Origin: Bacteroidales bacterium UBA4230
GTDB taxonomy: Bacteria; Bacteroidota; Bacteroidia; Bacteroidales; UBA932
Assembly (NCBI GenBank): GCA_002395605.1
Contig: DGXO01000070.1
Coordinates: 1-11,971, forward strand
Direction: 5' to 3'
Length of the DNA: 11,971 nt
The notes under the pieces were generated by a model. It was not told where the DNA came from. It did no database searches and saw only the letters and a list, made by a program, of their open reading frames with translations. A program made the position numbers and the translations under genes. Below, piece after piece: positions 1 through 6,470 of this stretch (its first letter is position 1; each line of letters opens with the position of its first letter).

Positions 1-1207
1 TCCTTTCACGCTTTGCCGTTGCCGAAGTAAGTTTGTCGATATAATCCTTGAGGGACACCTGCATGTAGCGGAATGCCCTGTTGAGGGTCCCGACCTCGTC
101 TTTCCGTTCCATGTGGGGGATGTCGGCGTCCAGGTTTCCGGAGGCCATCACCTCCGCGCTTTTTGCAAGGCGTGAAAGCGGTTCAAGCTGGCGTCTTATG
201 AGGTAGTTCATCACAAGGAACATGAGGGTGAGGCCAAGGATGATGCTTACAAGAAGGACGTTCCTGAGGCGGTTGTAGCCGCCGAAGATGTCGGATTCCG
301 GGCACACTATGGCAAGGCTCCAGCCCGTTGTCATGAGGGGCTTGTAGGTGATGTAACTGGATTTCCCGTTAATGTTGAAGTTGGACATTCCCTCCTTCCA
401 GGCCAGCATGTCCTGGCCAAGCTGCATCTGCTCAGGGGAAATACGGTTTACCAGGCTTTCCGTGAAGATGGTCTGGTAGAAGAGTTTTTCGGGGTCCGGG
501 TGAACAAGGTAAGTGCCGCCGCGGCCCACCAGGAAGGCGTATGAGTTGGGATAGGGCTTAACGGAAGAAATGGTTTCGGAGAGCCATTTGAGGGATATGT
601 CCAGGGAAACCACGCCTATGAAAGATCCGTCTGCTGCCGTGAGGGGCTTGCAGTAAGACACGTTCATGGCAAGGTCCATGGTGGCCTCATCTCCTTCCTC
701 CTGATCTGTGTAGGGCTCTGTCCAGCACGGCTGCATGAGGAGCTTCGGGAGCATGTACCAGTTGAGGTAGAAGTACTGGTAGTCGTCGGAGCCTTCCTGC
801 ATGGTATATACGTACCGGCCGTTGTTGTTGGAGTAGGCGCTGAAATACCTTCCCTTCTGGGGATAGAAATCGGGCTCGAAGGATATTGAGCAGCCGTTTA
901 GGAAGGTGTTGTTGAGCACTATGTTGCGTGAGAGCTCAAGCATGGCATCGGGGTTGTCGATGTCTTTGTAGATGAGCCACTCAAGGTTGTCGGCCAGGGA
1001 TTCTACGTCTTCCAGGATGTAGTTTGTGCGGAGCACGGTGTTGTCCAGAACCTGGTTGGCGGTTTTTATGGCTTCCTGGCGTATGGTGTCACGGGAGCGT
1101 ATGGCGACAAGCGCCAGGGACAGGTTGAAAACCAGCGCCGCGAATACCACGGTCCAGAGACTGAGACGGGTGGAGAGGGACCCTCTTATTCTATCCAGGA
1201 TACTCAT
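1..1207 (-). CDS. dCache-HAMP transmembrane sensor protein, C-terminal part beyond the left edge
   Basis: Membrane receptor whose output domain lies outside the window. The frame is open from an ATG at 1207 to base 1 (402 codons plus one base). Residues 1-16 are a basic cytoplasmic tail, 17-36 a first membrane helix, about 37-312 a periplasmic double-Cache sensor, 313-336 a second helix, and from 337 a HAMP linker (RRQLEPLSRLAKSAEVMASG, then DEVGTLNRAF). Cache-like features are CWTEPYTD near 161-168, GSFIGVVSLDISL near 194-206, and FLVGRGGTYLVHPD near 225-238. Its ATG overlaps the stop of the upstream binding-protein gene by four bases (ATGA), so the two are probably translated together. This layout commonly precedes a SpoIIE/PP2C phosphatase or histidine kinase domain in Bacteroidota; which one cannot be seen here. 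The sensor assignment is strong; ligand and output are unknown. Confidence 0.9.
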   Translation of the reverse strand, partial: MSILDRIRGSLSTRLSLWTVVFAALVFNLSLALVAIRSRDTIRQEAIKTANQVLDNTVLRTNYILEDVESLADNLEWLIYKDIDNPDAMLELSRNIVLNNTFLNGCSISFEPDFYPQKGRYFSAYSNNNGRYVYTMQEGSDDYQYFYLNWYMLPKLLMQPCWTEPYTDQEEGDEATMDLAMNVSYCKPLTAADGSFIGVVSLDISLKWLSETISSVKPYPNSYAFLVGRGGTYLVHPDPEKLFYQTIFTESLVNRISPEQMQLGQDMLAWKEGMSNFNINGKSSYITYKPLMTTGWSLAIVCPESDIFGGYNRLRNVLLVSIILGLTLMFLVMNYLIRRQLEPLSRLAKSAEVMASGNLDADIPHMERKDEVGTLNRAFRYMQVSLKDYIDKLTSATAKRER

Positions 1208-2172
1208 GGCAGCAGTTCTTTTATTGTGTGCTGGTTTTTGATGATGCCGCCTCTCATGAGAAACAATACGGCCTGGTTGAACATGTCTTCGCGGAGTTCG
1301 TATTCACGGAGGCCGGTTCCGTAGTCTTCCATTAGATCAAGAATCTCTTCCAGCATGAGGCGCTGGATTATGGGGTTTGTGGCAATGTGATTGCGCCTCA
1401 CATGGTTCATCACAATCTCCATGGCTTCGTCGGGGTGTTCGGCCACCCATTCCCAGCCCTTCATGCTGGCGCGCGCGAATTTCCTTGCGCGTTCAGGGTT
1501 TTTCTCGTACTCTTCCCGGGTCATGTACAGGCCGTCTTCCTGGATGTTGTAGCCGTTGTCGCGGAAACGGAATACTATGTTTGGATTGCGGTCTATGATG
1601 CCGGTTTGGAGGAACTGCAGGTATTCGTTGTAGCTCATGGCCAGGGATGCGTCTACGGCACCCGGGATGAAGAGGTTGAGCATTCCGGCCGATTCTATCC
1701 ACTGGTACTGGAGATTCTTGTCCTGGGCCATGCATTTTGCAAGCTGGGAGTACCCGGCCCTGAAGCAAGACACCGTGGCGCCCTTCTGTGACAGGGGATT
1801 GGCCCCGCGCCGTGACACTATCATGAGGGAACTGTTCATGGATGTCTGGAGGATGTTCACCAGTTTCACTCCATGGTCAATGGCCTCGATGGCCTGCGTG
1901 ACGGGAAGGGTGGTTATGTGGCTCTGGTTCCGGCGTACGCGGTCTATGGCGCTTCTGGAGGCGTTGGGATGTTCTATCACTACGTCCAGGCCTTCCTGGG
2001 CGTAAAAGCCTTTGTCAAGGGCCGCATAATAACCGGCAAACTGGGCCTGGGCCGTCCACTGCGGCGTAAACACAAGGCGCTCATTCTTCTGCGCGGCCTT
2101 TTTCTGGGCTGCAAGCGGAAGTGCCAAAAGCAAGGCGAGTGAGAGCGTTATTGCCGCACGAAATACTTTCAT
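1204..2172 (-). CDS. NMT1/THI5-family periplasmic solute-binding protein
   Basis: Predicted exported binding protein of 322 residues. Residues 1-22 are a signal peptide (basic MKVFR, hydrophobic core, cleavage near LAA-Q) with no lipobox cysteine, so it should be free in the periplasm. The family mark is at residues 36-64, with FTPQWTAQAQFAGYYAALDK followed by GFYAQEGLDV, the usual opening of NMT1/THI5-like (SsuA/TauA-type) binding proteins. ITTLPVTQAIEA near 86-97 and the GAVDASLAMSYNEY segment near 171-184 also fit. The CCCFC motif of yeast Thi5 pyrimidine synthase is absent, so a binding role is more likely than that enzymatic one. It overlaps the upstream MATE gene and the downstream sensor gene by four bases each. 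No ABC permease or ATPase lies beside it, so I infer that it works with the Cache sensor. The ligand is unknown. Confidence 0.88.
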   Translation of the reverse strand: MKVFRAAITLSLALLLALPLAAQKKAAQKNERLVFTPQWTAQAQFAGYYAALDKGFYAQEGLDVVIEHPNASRSAIDRVRRNQSHITTLPVTQAIEAIDHGVKLVNILQTSMNSSLMIVSRRGANPLSQKGATVSCFRAGYSQLAKCMAQDKNLQYQWIESAGMLNLFIPGAVDASLAMSYNEYLQFLQTGIIDRNPNIVFRFRDNGYNIQEDGLYMTREEYEKNPERARKFARASMKGWEWVAEHPDEAMEIVMNHVRRNHIATNPIIQRLMLEEILDLMEDYGTGLREYELREDMFNQAVLFLMRGGIIKNQHTIKELLP

Positions 2173-3515
2173 TCCTTTGGATGTTTATCTGACAAAGGTA
2201 CGAAAAATTTGGAACGGTATAAAATGAGAAGAAGCAGAATGATGGCCTGGCTTACAACAAATGAGGAGAAAATGCCTCTTTCGGCCCAGATGAGCCCCAT
2301 TACGGTTGCGGTAAAGGACTGCACAATGAGTTCTCCGAAGATGAAAAGGGATGTTGAAAGCCTTATCTGGCCTATTCCGTGAAGGAAACTGCCGTAGCTC
2401 CAGTTCCAGGCAAGAAGCGGCATGGAGGCGGCAAGCCAGCGCACGGCTTCTTTGGCCATGGGAAATACGGGGGCCGAGGTGTCGATGTACAGGGAAACGA
2501 GAGGCCCGGAAATTAAAAACAGGACCGTCGCAAAGATTGAGACAATCCCGAAAGAGTGCCTGTAGCCAAGCCGGAGGGCATCTTCCATGCCTTCGGTGTC
2601 GTTTTTGCCGAAGCTTATGGACGTGAGCGTAAGGACGGCTCCGCAAAGGCCCACTACGGCGCTGAGGACAACGGTGGAGACGTTCCTCTGGATGGCCATG
2701 GCGGCCATTGCCGTGGCACCTGCAAGGTTTATGGTAAGGAGGTTGATGATAACTAGCGAGAGCATGCGTGCAACCATCCGGACCCCTGCCGGCAGCCCCT
2801 GTGAGAGGAAGCCCGGGAGATGGATGCCGCGGGCGTCCTTGAAGCGGAGGCTGAACCTGCGGTCTTTTCGGCCGAAATACAGAAGGAACACGGCGAAGCC
2901 CAGGGTGTAGCTTATGCTTGTGGACATTCCCATCCCAAACATCCCGCCGTTCAGGAAGTGGATGTTGACATAGTCAAGGGCAATGTCAGAGACCGCCATC
3001 ACAATGCTTCCGGCGTGAATGAGGCTCCATTTCCCCTCCAGTTGCAGTATGGGCACCATGACAAGGAAAAGAAGCAGCGGTGCGGTTCCGGGCGCAACTC
3101 CCCTGAGGTACTGGCCCGCCAGGATGTTGATGTCTCCGCCGCCGGACCCGAGCATTGAGGCAACCCACTCCGGCGCGGCTATCCCTATTGCCGTAAAGAC
3201 GGCCGAAAGGACCAGAATGATTATGACTGCCATGTTGAAGTAGCCGTTGGCTTCGGCCGGCCGCCCCTTGCTCAGGGCCAAGGAGCAGGAGTGCTGGATT
3301 CCGGCGGCAAGAAGGTAGCTGAAAATGCAAAGGAAAGTGAAAACCGGGGCCGAAACACCGTGGGCGGCCATGGCGTCGGAGCCCAGGAACTTTCCAACGT
3401 ACATGGCGTCAATGACACCGCAGAGGGCATCGGCCATCTCTGCGATGATAAGGACGAACATTGTGCTCAGGAACAGCTTCCTGGTTTCGGCCGGTATGAC
3501 GCGAAGCTTCCTCAA
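2169..3515 (-). CDS. MATE-family multidrug/toxin efflux transporter, TTG start
   Basis: Inner-membrane exporter of 448 residues, a normal MATE length with about twelve hydrophobic helices. The N-terminal half carries a typical MATE pattern, DAMYVGKFLGSDAMAAHGVS near residues 36-55, and an LPAGVRMVARMLSLV segment opens the second half. Members use a sodium or proton gradient to expel cationic drugs or metabolites; the substrate is not predictable here. The start at 3515 is TTG. An in-frame TAG, the stop of the upstream barrel gene at 3519-3521, lies just above it, so no longer start exists. The first ATG is at residue 19, inside the first helix, which makes TTG the better choice. The 3' end overlaps the binding-protein gene by four bases. 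Its place in an envelope and sensor operon suggests export of something linked to the sensed ligand, but that is inference. Confidence 0.9.
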   Translation of the reverse strand: MRKLRVIPAETRKLFLSTMFVLIIAEMADALCGVIDAMYVGKFLGSDAMAAHGVSAPVFTFLCIFSYLLAAGIQHSCSLALSKGRPAEANGYFNMAVIIILVLSAVFTAIGIAAPEWVASMLGSGGGDINILAGQYLRGVAPGTAPLLLFLVMVPILQLEGKWSLIHAGSIVMAVSDIALDYVNIHFLNGGMFGMGMSTSISYTLGFAVFLLYFGRKDRRFSLRFKDARGIHLPGFLSQGLPAGVRMVARMLSLVIINLLTINLAGATAMAAMAIQRNVSTVVLSAVVGLCGAVLTLTSISFGKNDTEGMEDALRLGYRHSFGIVSIFATVLFLISGPLVSLYIDTSAPVFPMAKEAVRWLAASMPLLAWNWSYGSFLHGIGQIRLSTSLFIFGELIVQSFTATVMGLIWAERGIFSSFVVSQAIILLLLILYRSKFFVPLSDKHPKE

Positions 3516-3518
3516 GAC

Positions 3519-4049
3519 CTAGAAATTGTAGTACAGACCCATTGAAAGGGCCTGCCCTTCTGCGGAGAAACTGATGTTCTTCTGGTGGTTGTCCCATTGC
3601 AGGCGCCCTATGTGGCCAAGGATGGACCAGTGGTCTGAGAGCATGAACTCTATGCCTGGGGCGACGTAGGGGATAAAATTGAAATAGCCGTAGTCAAAGC
3701 CTTCTTCAACATATTTGTGGTATCTCAGCCCCAGGCCGCCTTCTATGAAAAAGGACAGGAAGTCGTTGATGGGGAAGTAATATTCGGCATAAGGGTCTGC
3801 GCCTATGTCGTAGCTGGTAAAGCTTTTCCCAAAGTAGAAGGAAACATAGGAATTGAAGGCGACGCCCACGCTCCACCTTCCGAAGGTGTAGCCTACGTCC
3901 GGAGAAATGTCTATGGTGGAGACCCCTTCATTTGAGATATACGAATCCATCCTTACGTAGCCGCCCACGAACCACTGGGCGTTTGCCTGAAGACACAGCG
4001 CGAAAACGGCTATTATAGTAATGAGTAATTTCTTTTTCATGTGCTTCAT
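3519..4049 (-). CDS. Small outer-membrane beta-barrel protein
   Basis: Predicted outer-membrane protein of 176 residues. It has a signal peptide (MKKKLLITIIAVFALCL core) with cleavage near ANA-Q at residues 24-25. The mature part has alternating short strands rich in aromatic residues and glycine (WFVGGYVRMDSYI, YTFGRWSVGVAFN, GGLGLRYHKY), and it ends in an aromatic Tyr-Asn-Phe that fits the C-terminal signal recognised by the BAM complex. The size suits an eight-stranded barrel like OmpW/OmpX or the Bacteroidota beta-barrel family (PF13505 type). No catalytic residues are evident, so a structural or small porin role is likely. The start could be the ATG at 4049 or the one at 4040; the shorter form gives a cleaner signal peptide. 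It begins one base after the stop of the phospholipase D-like gene and ends three bases before the MATE start. Confidence 0.82.
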   Translation of the reverse strand: MKHMKKKLLITIIAVFALCLQANAQWFVGGYVRMDSYISNEGVSTIDISPDVGYTFGRWSVGVAFNSYVSFYFGKSFTSYDIGADPYAEYYFPINDFLSFFIEGGLGLRYHKYVEEGFDYGYFNFIPYVAPGIEFMLSDHWSILGHIGRLQWDNHQKNISFSAEGQALSMGLYYNF

Positions 4050-4050
4050 A

Positions 4051-5358
4051 TTATGCTACAGGGCCGCCGAAGGTGTAGAAGAACCAGTTGCGGAGGCGCC
4101 TGAAGATGTTCCAGCGCTTTACTTCATCAAGGGTGACTTCCCTGCAGTGGGCGGTGAGGTCCTGGAGGAACTGCGCGGCCGTTACCTTGGCAAGTTCTTC
4201 GTCGTAGACTATGGCCTCGTTTTCATAGTTGAGGAAAAAGCTTAGGTTGTCCATGTTCACGGACCCTATGGCCATCAGGTAGTCGTCGGAGACAAACTGC
4301 TTGGCGTGCATGATGCCGCTGTGCCATTCATATATGCGGACACCCGCAGAAAGGAGGTCCTTGTAGAGGTATTCGGCAATGTATTCCTCCAAGAAAACGT
4401 CGGAGACGCCCTGGACTATCCAGCGAACATCCACCCCGCGCGCGGCGGCGTCCTTCAGGGCCTTGATGGTGGACTTTGGCGGCGGCGTATAGGGGGAGTA
4501 AATCCAGAAATAGCGCTTTGAGTTGCCGATTGCCCATTCAAAGAGGTTCCGCATGGGGAGTTTTTTGTCCGTGGGGGAGTCGTGGACCACCTGGACGGTT
4601 TTGCCGTAGTACTGGGTGAGCCCGGGGACATTGTCAGAGGCTGCGGCCTGCCCAAGGTTGGGGGCTGTCAGGAGAGGCTTGGCCTTGGGGTTCAGCCTAA
4701 GCTGGTTTTCCATGTACACGGTGGCAATCTGCTCGATGGCCGGGCCGGTGATGCGGATGTCGGCGTCCCTCCAGGAGGTGAAATACTTGTCCTGGATGTT
4801 TCGGCCGCCAAGATAGGCGGTGGCGCCGTCAATCATAAGTATCTTGCGGTGGTCCCGGTGAGTCCCGGCAGGGGGCACGAGGCAGTCTAAGAACCATACG
4901 GGCTTGTAGAAGCTGTTGAAAAGAACCCCGGCTTCCGGAAGTTTCCTCAGGGCCTTCATGTTCTTGGGCGTAACTGCGGCTTTGTCCACCATCACCCTTA
5001 CGTCCAGCCCAGCCATGGCCTTGTTTTTAAGGATATCCAGGACTATGGTGCCGGCAGAGTCTGCGCAAATGCGGTAGTAGTCCATGTAGATGGCCGAATT
5101 TGCCGCATTGAGGTCCTGGAGCATGAGCTTCAGTTTGTCTGCGCCGTCCGGGATGAACCCCACGGTGTTTCCAGTGCTGGGCGGAATGCCGGTATCCTTT
5201 TCCATAAGCGCGGCAAGCTGTTGATACTCAGGCTTTACGCCTTCATAGGGAGTGGTAACTTCCGGGATATAGGATGCATGCAGGGCCCCACGGTAGCCGC
5301 AGCCCGAAACTACGGCTGCCGCAGCCATGATTGTGATTATATGCCAGATTTTTACCAT
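4051..5358 (-). CDS. Phospholipase D/cardiolipin synthase-like lipoprotein
   Basis: Enzyme of 435 residues with both HKD motifs of the PLD superfamily. The first is H170, K172 and D177 (HRDHRKILMID, followed by GGRNIQ); the second is H351, K353 and D358 (HAKQFVSDD, followed by AIGSVNMDN). Two intact HKD motifs form one active site that makes or breaks phosphodiester bonds through a phosphohistidine intermediate. The closest functional class is cardiolipin synthase/phosphatidyltransferase. Unlike classic ClsA it has no paired N-terminal membrane helices. Instead, residues 1-20 form a lipoprotein signal (VVSGC, lipid on Cys20), which places it on the periplasmic side of a membrane. The tail RNWFFYTFGG is amphipathic and may touch lipid. 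It heads the left operon, with a candidate promoter just upstream. The PLD fold is certain; cardiolipin synthesis rather than lipid hydrolysis is likely but unproven. Confidence 0.9.
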   Translation of the reverse strand: MVKIWHIITIMAAAAVVSGCGYRGALHASYIPEVTTPYEGVKPEYQQLAALMEKDTGIPPSTGNTVGFIPDGADKLKLMLQDLNAANSAIYMDYYRICADSAGTIVLDILKNKAMAGLDVRVMVDKAAVTPKNMKALRKLPEAGVLFNSFYKPVWFLDCLVPPAGTHRDHRKILMIDGATAYLGGRNIQDKYFTSWRDADIRITGPAIEQIATVYMENQLRLNPKAKPLLTAPNLGQAAASDNVPGLTQYYGKTVQVVHDSPTDKKLPMRNLFEWAIGNSKRYFWIYSPYTPPPKSTIKALKDAAARGVDVRWIVQGVSDVFLEEYIAEYLYKDLLSAGVRIYEWHSGIMHAKQFVSDDYLMAIGSVNMDNLSFFLNYENEAIVYDEELAKVTAAQFLQDLTAHCREVTLDEVKRWNIFRRLRNWFFYTFGGPVA

Positions 5359-5376
5359 TCCGGAATATTTAACTTA

Positions 5377-5384
5377 CAAATATA
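5377..5384 (-). promoter_or_regulatory. Bacteroidota -7 promoter element for the left operon
   Basis: On the minus strand this reads TATATTTG, a full match to TAnnTTTG, the -7 element used by the Bacteroidota primary sigma factor. It lies about 18 bases ahead of the ATG of the phospholipase D-like gene, which would give a very short leader. No TTTG or TTG is visible at the expected -33 position, so the promoter may be weak or activator-dependent. Confidence 0.5.
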
Positions 5385-5431
5385 CACTTTTTTAGCTAAA
5401 TGTTGCTCCTCCCGTCCCGGGAAGATGGATG

Positions 5432-5470
5432 CGGGGCGCATTATCGGCCCAAAACGAGCTTTCCGCCCCG
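5432..5470. repeat. Inverted repeat between the divergent promoters
   Basis: The arms CGGGGCG (5432-5438) and CGCCCCG (5464-5470) are perfect 7-base complements separated by 25 bases. A second, shorter pair, GGTAG (5470-5474) and CTACC (5488-5492), follows at once and runs into the -33 element of the right operon. Either could be an operator. Arms this short can also arise by chance in GC-rich DNA. Confidence 0.35.
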
Positions 5471-5491
5471 GTAGTTGCGACAGGAGGCTAC

Positions 5492-5522
5492 CTTGCGGAT
5501 ATGAAATAAATTGCTAATTTTG
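5492..5522 (+). promoter_or_regulatory. Bacteroidota promoter for the zinc-ribbon/kinase/AAA+ operon
   Basis: A -33-like CTTG (5492-5495) is followed after exactly 19 bases by TAATTTTG (5515-5522), a full match to TAnnTTTG. This is the standard spacing of Bacteroidota primary promoters (TTTG or TTG, about 19 bases, TAnnTTTG). Transcription should begin a few bases after 5522, giving a leader of roughly 50 bases before the ATG at 5577. The leader has no strong Shine-Dalgarno sequence, as is usual in this phylum. Confidence 0.7.
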
Positions 5523-5576
5523 TGGAAAGATTAACCGCATAACAGCACAAGCACCATTTAAGAGTTCCGTGAGCCT

Positions 5577-6470
5577 ATGTCACAAGTTCTTGCACAGGAG
5601 AAGCCCCAGCCCCGGAAGGCCGACGCCGCAAAACCGGCCGTAAAACCGGAAGCAAAGGTTGGAAGCGGATGCCCGCACTGCGGGGCCGCCCTTGACGCCG
5701 CATATGAGTTCTGCCCGGTATGCGGGCACAAGCTTGTGGATTACTGCACATTCTGCGGCGCCCACATGGACCCTCAAGACATAGACTGTCCGGAGTGTGG
5801 CATGCCCGCAGACGGCGTGCAGTGCCCCACCTGCGGGAAACGTGGTCTGAGGGCGTTCTGCGGCCAGTGCGGCCAGCCCCTTTCGCGCGCTGCCAGGGCT
5901 GCCGTAGACAAAGCCAAGAAAGACCCTGCGGTACAGAGAACCGCCCGTCTCATAATGCAGATAGCGGAACTTGAGGCCGAACTTGAAACCGCGGAAGTGC
6001 CTGAAGATCAGGCCCCACGGGAGCCCACGGAAACTGAAAAACGCTACCGTGAACTGATGGCCAAGGTGGGCTTCACTCCCGCCTCCATCCCTCAGCCCTC
6101 TAAGCGCAGCGTAGGCCGCTCCAGGGCCGAAATCATGGCCGAATATGAAACAGCCGTGAAGGAAGCGGAGAAACTTCTGGAAGAGATGCTTCCGCCGGCC
6201 GGCAGTACCCCCCAGGAGCAGCGCAACTACTACACCGCCCGTAAAATTGCCGTAATGGAAACCGTGCAGGAAACCTGGCGTGGAGTTCCCCTCCGTGAAA
6301 CCATGGCCTGGGAGTGCAATTACTGCCACGTGCTTCACGATAACCCTCACCAGTGTGCCCGCCAGGATCTTGGCGGAAAGTGGGTTCCTGCAACCCTCTG
6401 CGAGGTAGTTGAGGAAGGCGGTGAGCTTTACACAACAAACGTAGAACGAAAAGTTTACAAGAGGCCATGA
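5577..6470 (+). CDS. Cytoplasmic protein with three zinc ribbons and a C-terminal cysteine cluster
   Basis: First gene of the right operon, 297 residues, with no signal peptide or membrane helix. After an Ala/Lys/Pro-rich leader (about 1-28) come three double-CxxC zinc ribbons: C32/C35 with C46/C49, C57/C60 with C71/C74, and C83/C86 with C95/C98. A helical, charged middle follows (about 105-205, including IAELEAELETAE and YETAVKEAEKLLEEML). Near the end is another cluster, C247, C250, H254, H258 and C260, that could bind a fourth zinc. Proteins of this type usually act as adaptors or scaffolds; no enzymatic motif is visible. The stop overlaps the kinase ATG (ATGA at 6467-6470), which implies coupled translation and a partner role. 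The AAA+ protein downstream starts with the same kind of ribbon, so a shared docking site is plausible. I do not recognise a named family for the whole protein. Confidence 0.85.
   Translation: MSQVLAQEKPQPRKADAAKPAVKPEAKVGSGCPHCGAALDAAYEFCPVCGHKLVDYCTFCGAHMDPQDIDCPECGMPADGVQCPTCGKRGLRAFCGQCGQPLSRAARAAVDKAKKDPAVQRTARLIMQIAELEAELETAEVPEDQAPREPTETEKRYRELMAKVGFTPASIPQPSKRSVGRSRAEIMAEYETAVKEAEKLLEEMLPPAGSTPQEQRNYYTARKIAVMETVQETWRGVPLRETMAWECNYCHVLHDNPHQCARQDLGGKWVPATLCEVVEEGGELYTTNVERKVYKRP

Larger units (their letters stand above)
5359..5576. other. Divergent intergenic region between the two operons
   Basis: This 218-base stretch is the only non-coding region of any size in the window. It holds a candidate promoter for each operon, near opposite ends, and between them a GC-rich block (about 5405-5495) with two short inverted repeats. 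I see no small gene, tRNA or terminator in it. Since both operons diverge from here, a shared regulator could control them together. Confidence 0.7.

Noticed and set aside
1387..1791. Plus-strand frame of 134 codons
   Set aside because: It is antisense to the NMT1-family gene, which has a signal peptide and family motif, and it has no promoter or domain of its own.
1204..2172. Thi5-type thiamine pyrimidine synthase
   Set aside because: The protein shares the NMT1/THI5 fold mark but has a signal peptide and lacks the CCCFC motif of yeast Thi5, so a periplasmic binding protein fits better.
5359..5576. Hidden small gene, RNA gene or rho-independent terminator in the intergenic region
   Set aside because: No hairpin followed by a T-run, no tRNA-like fold and no small frame with a plausible start stood out; the two inverted repeats lack a following T-tract.
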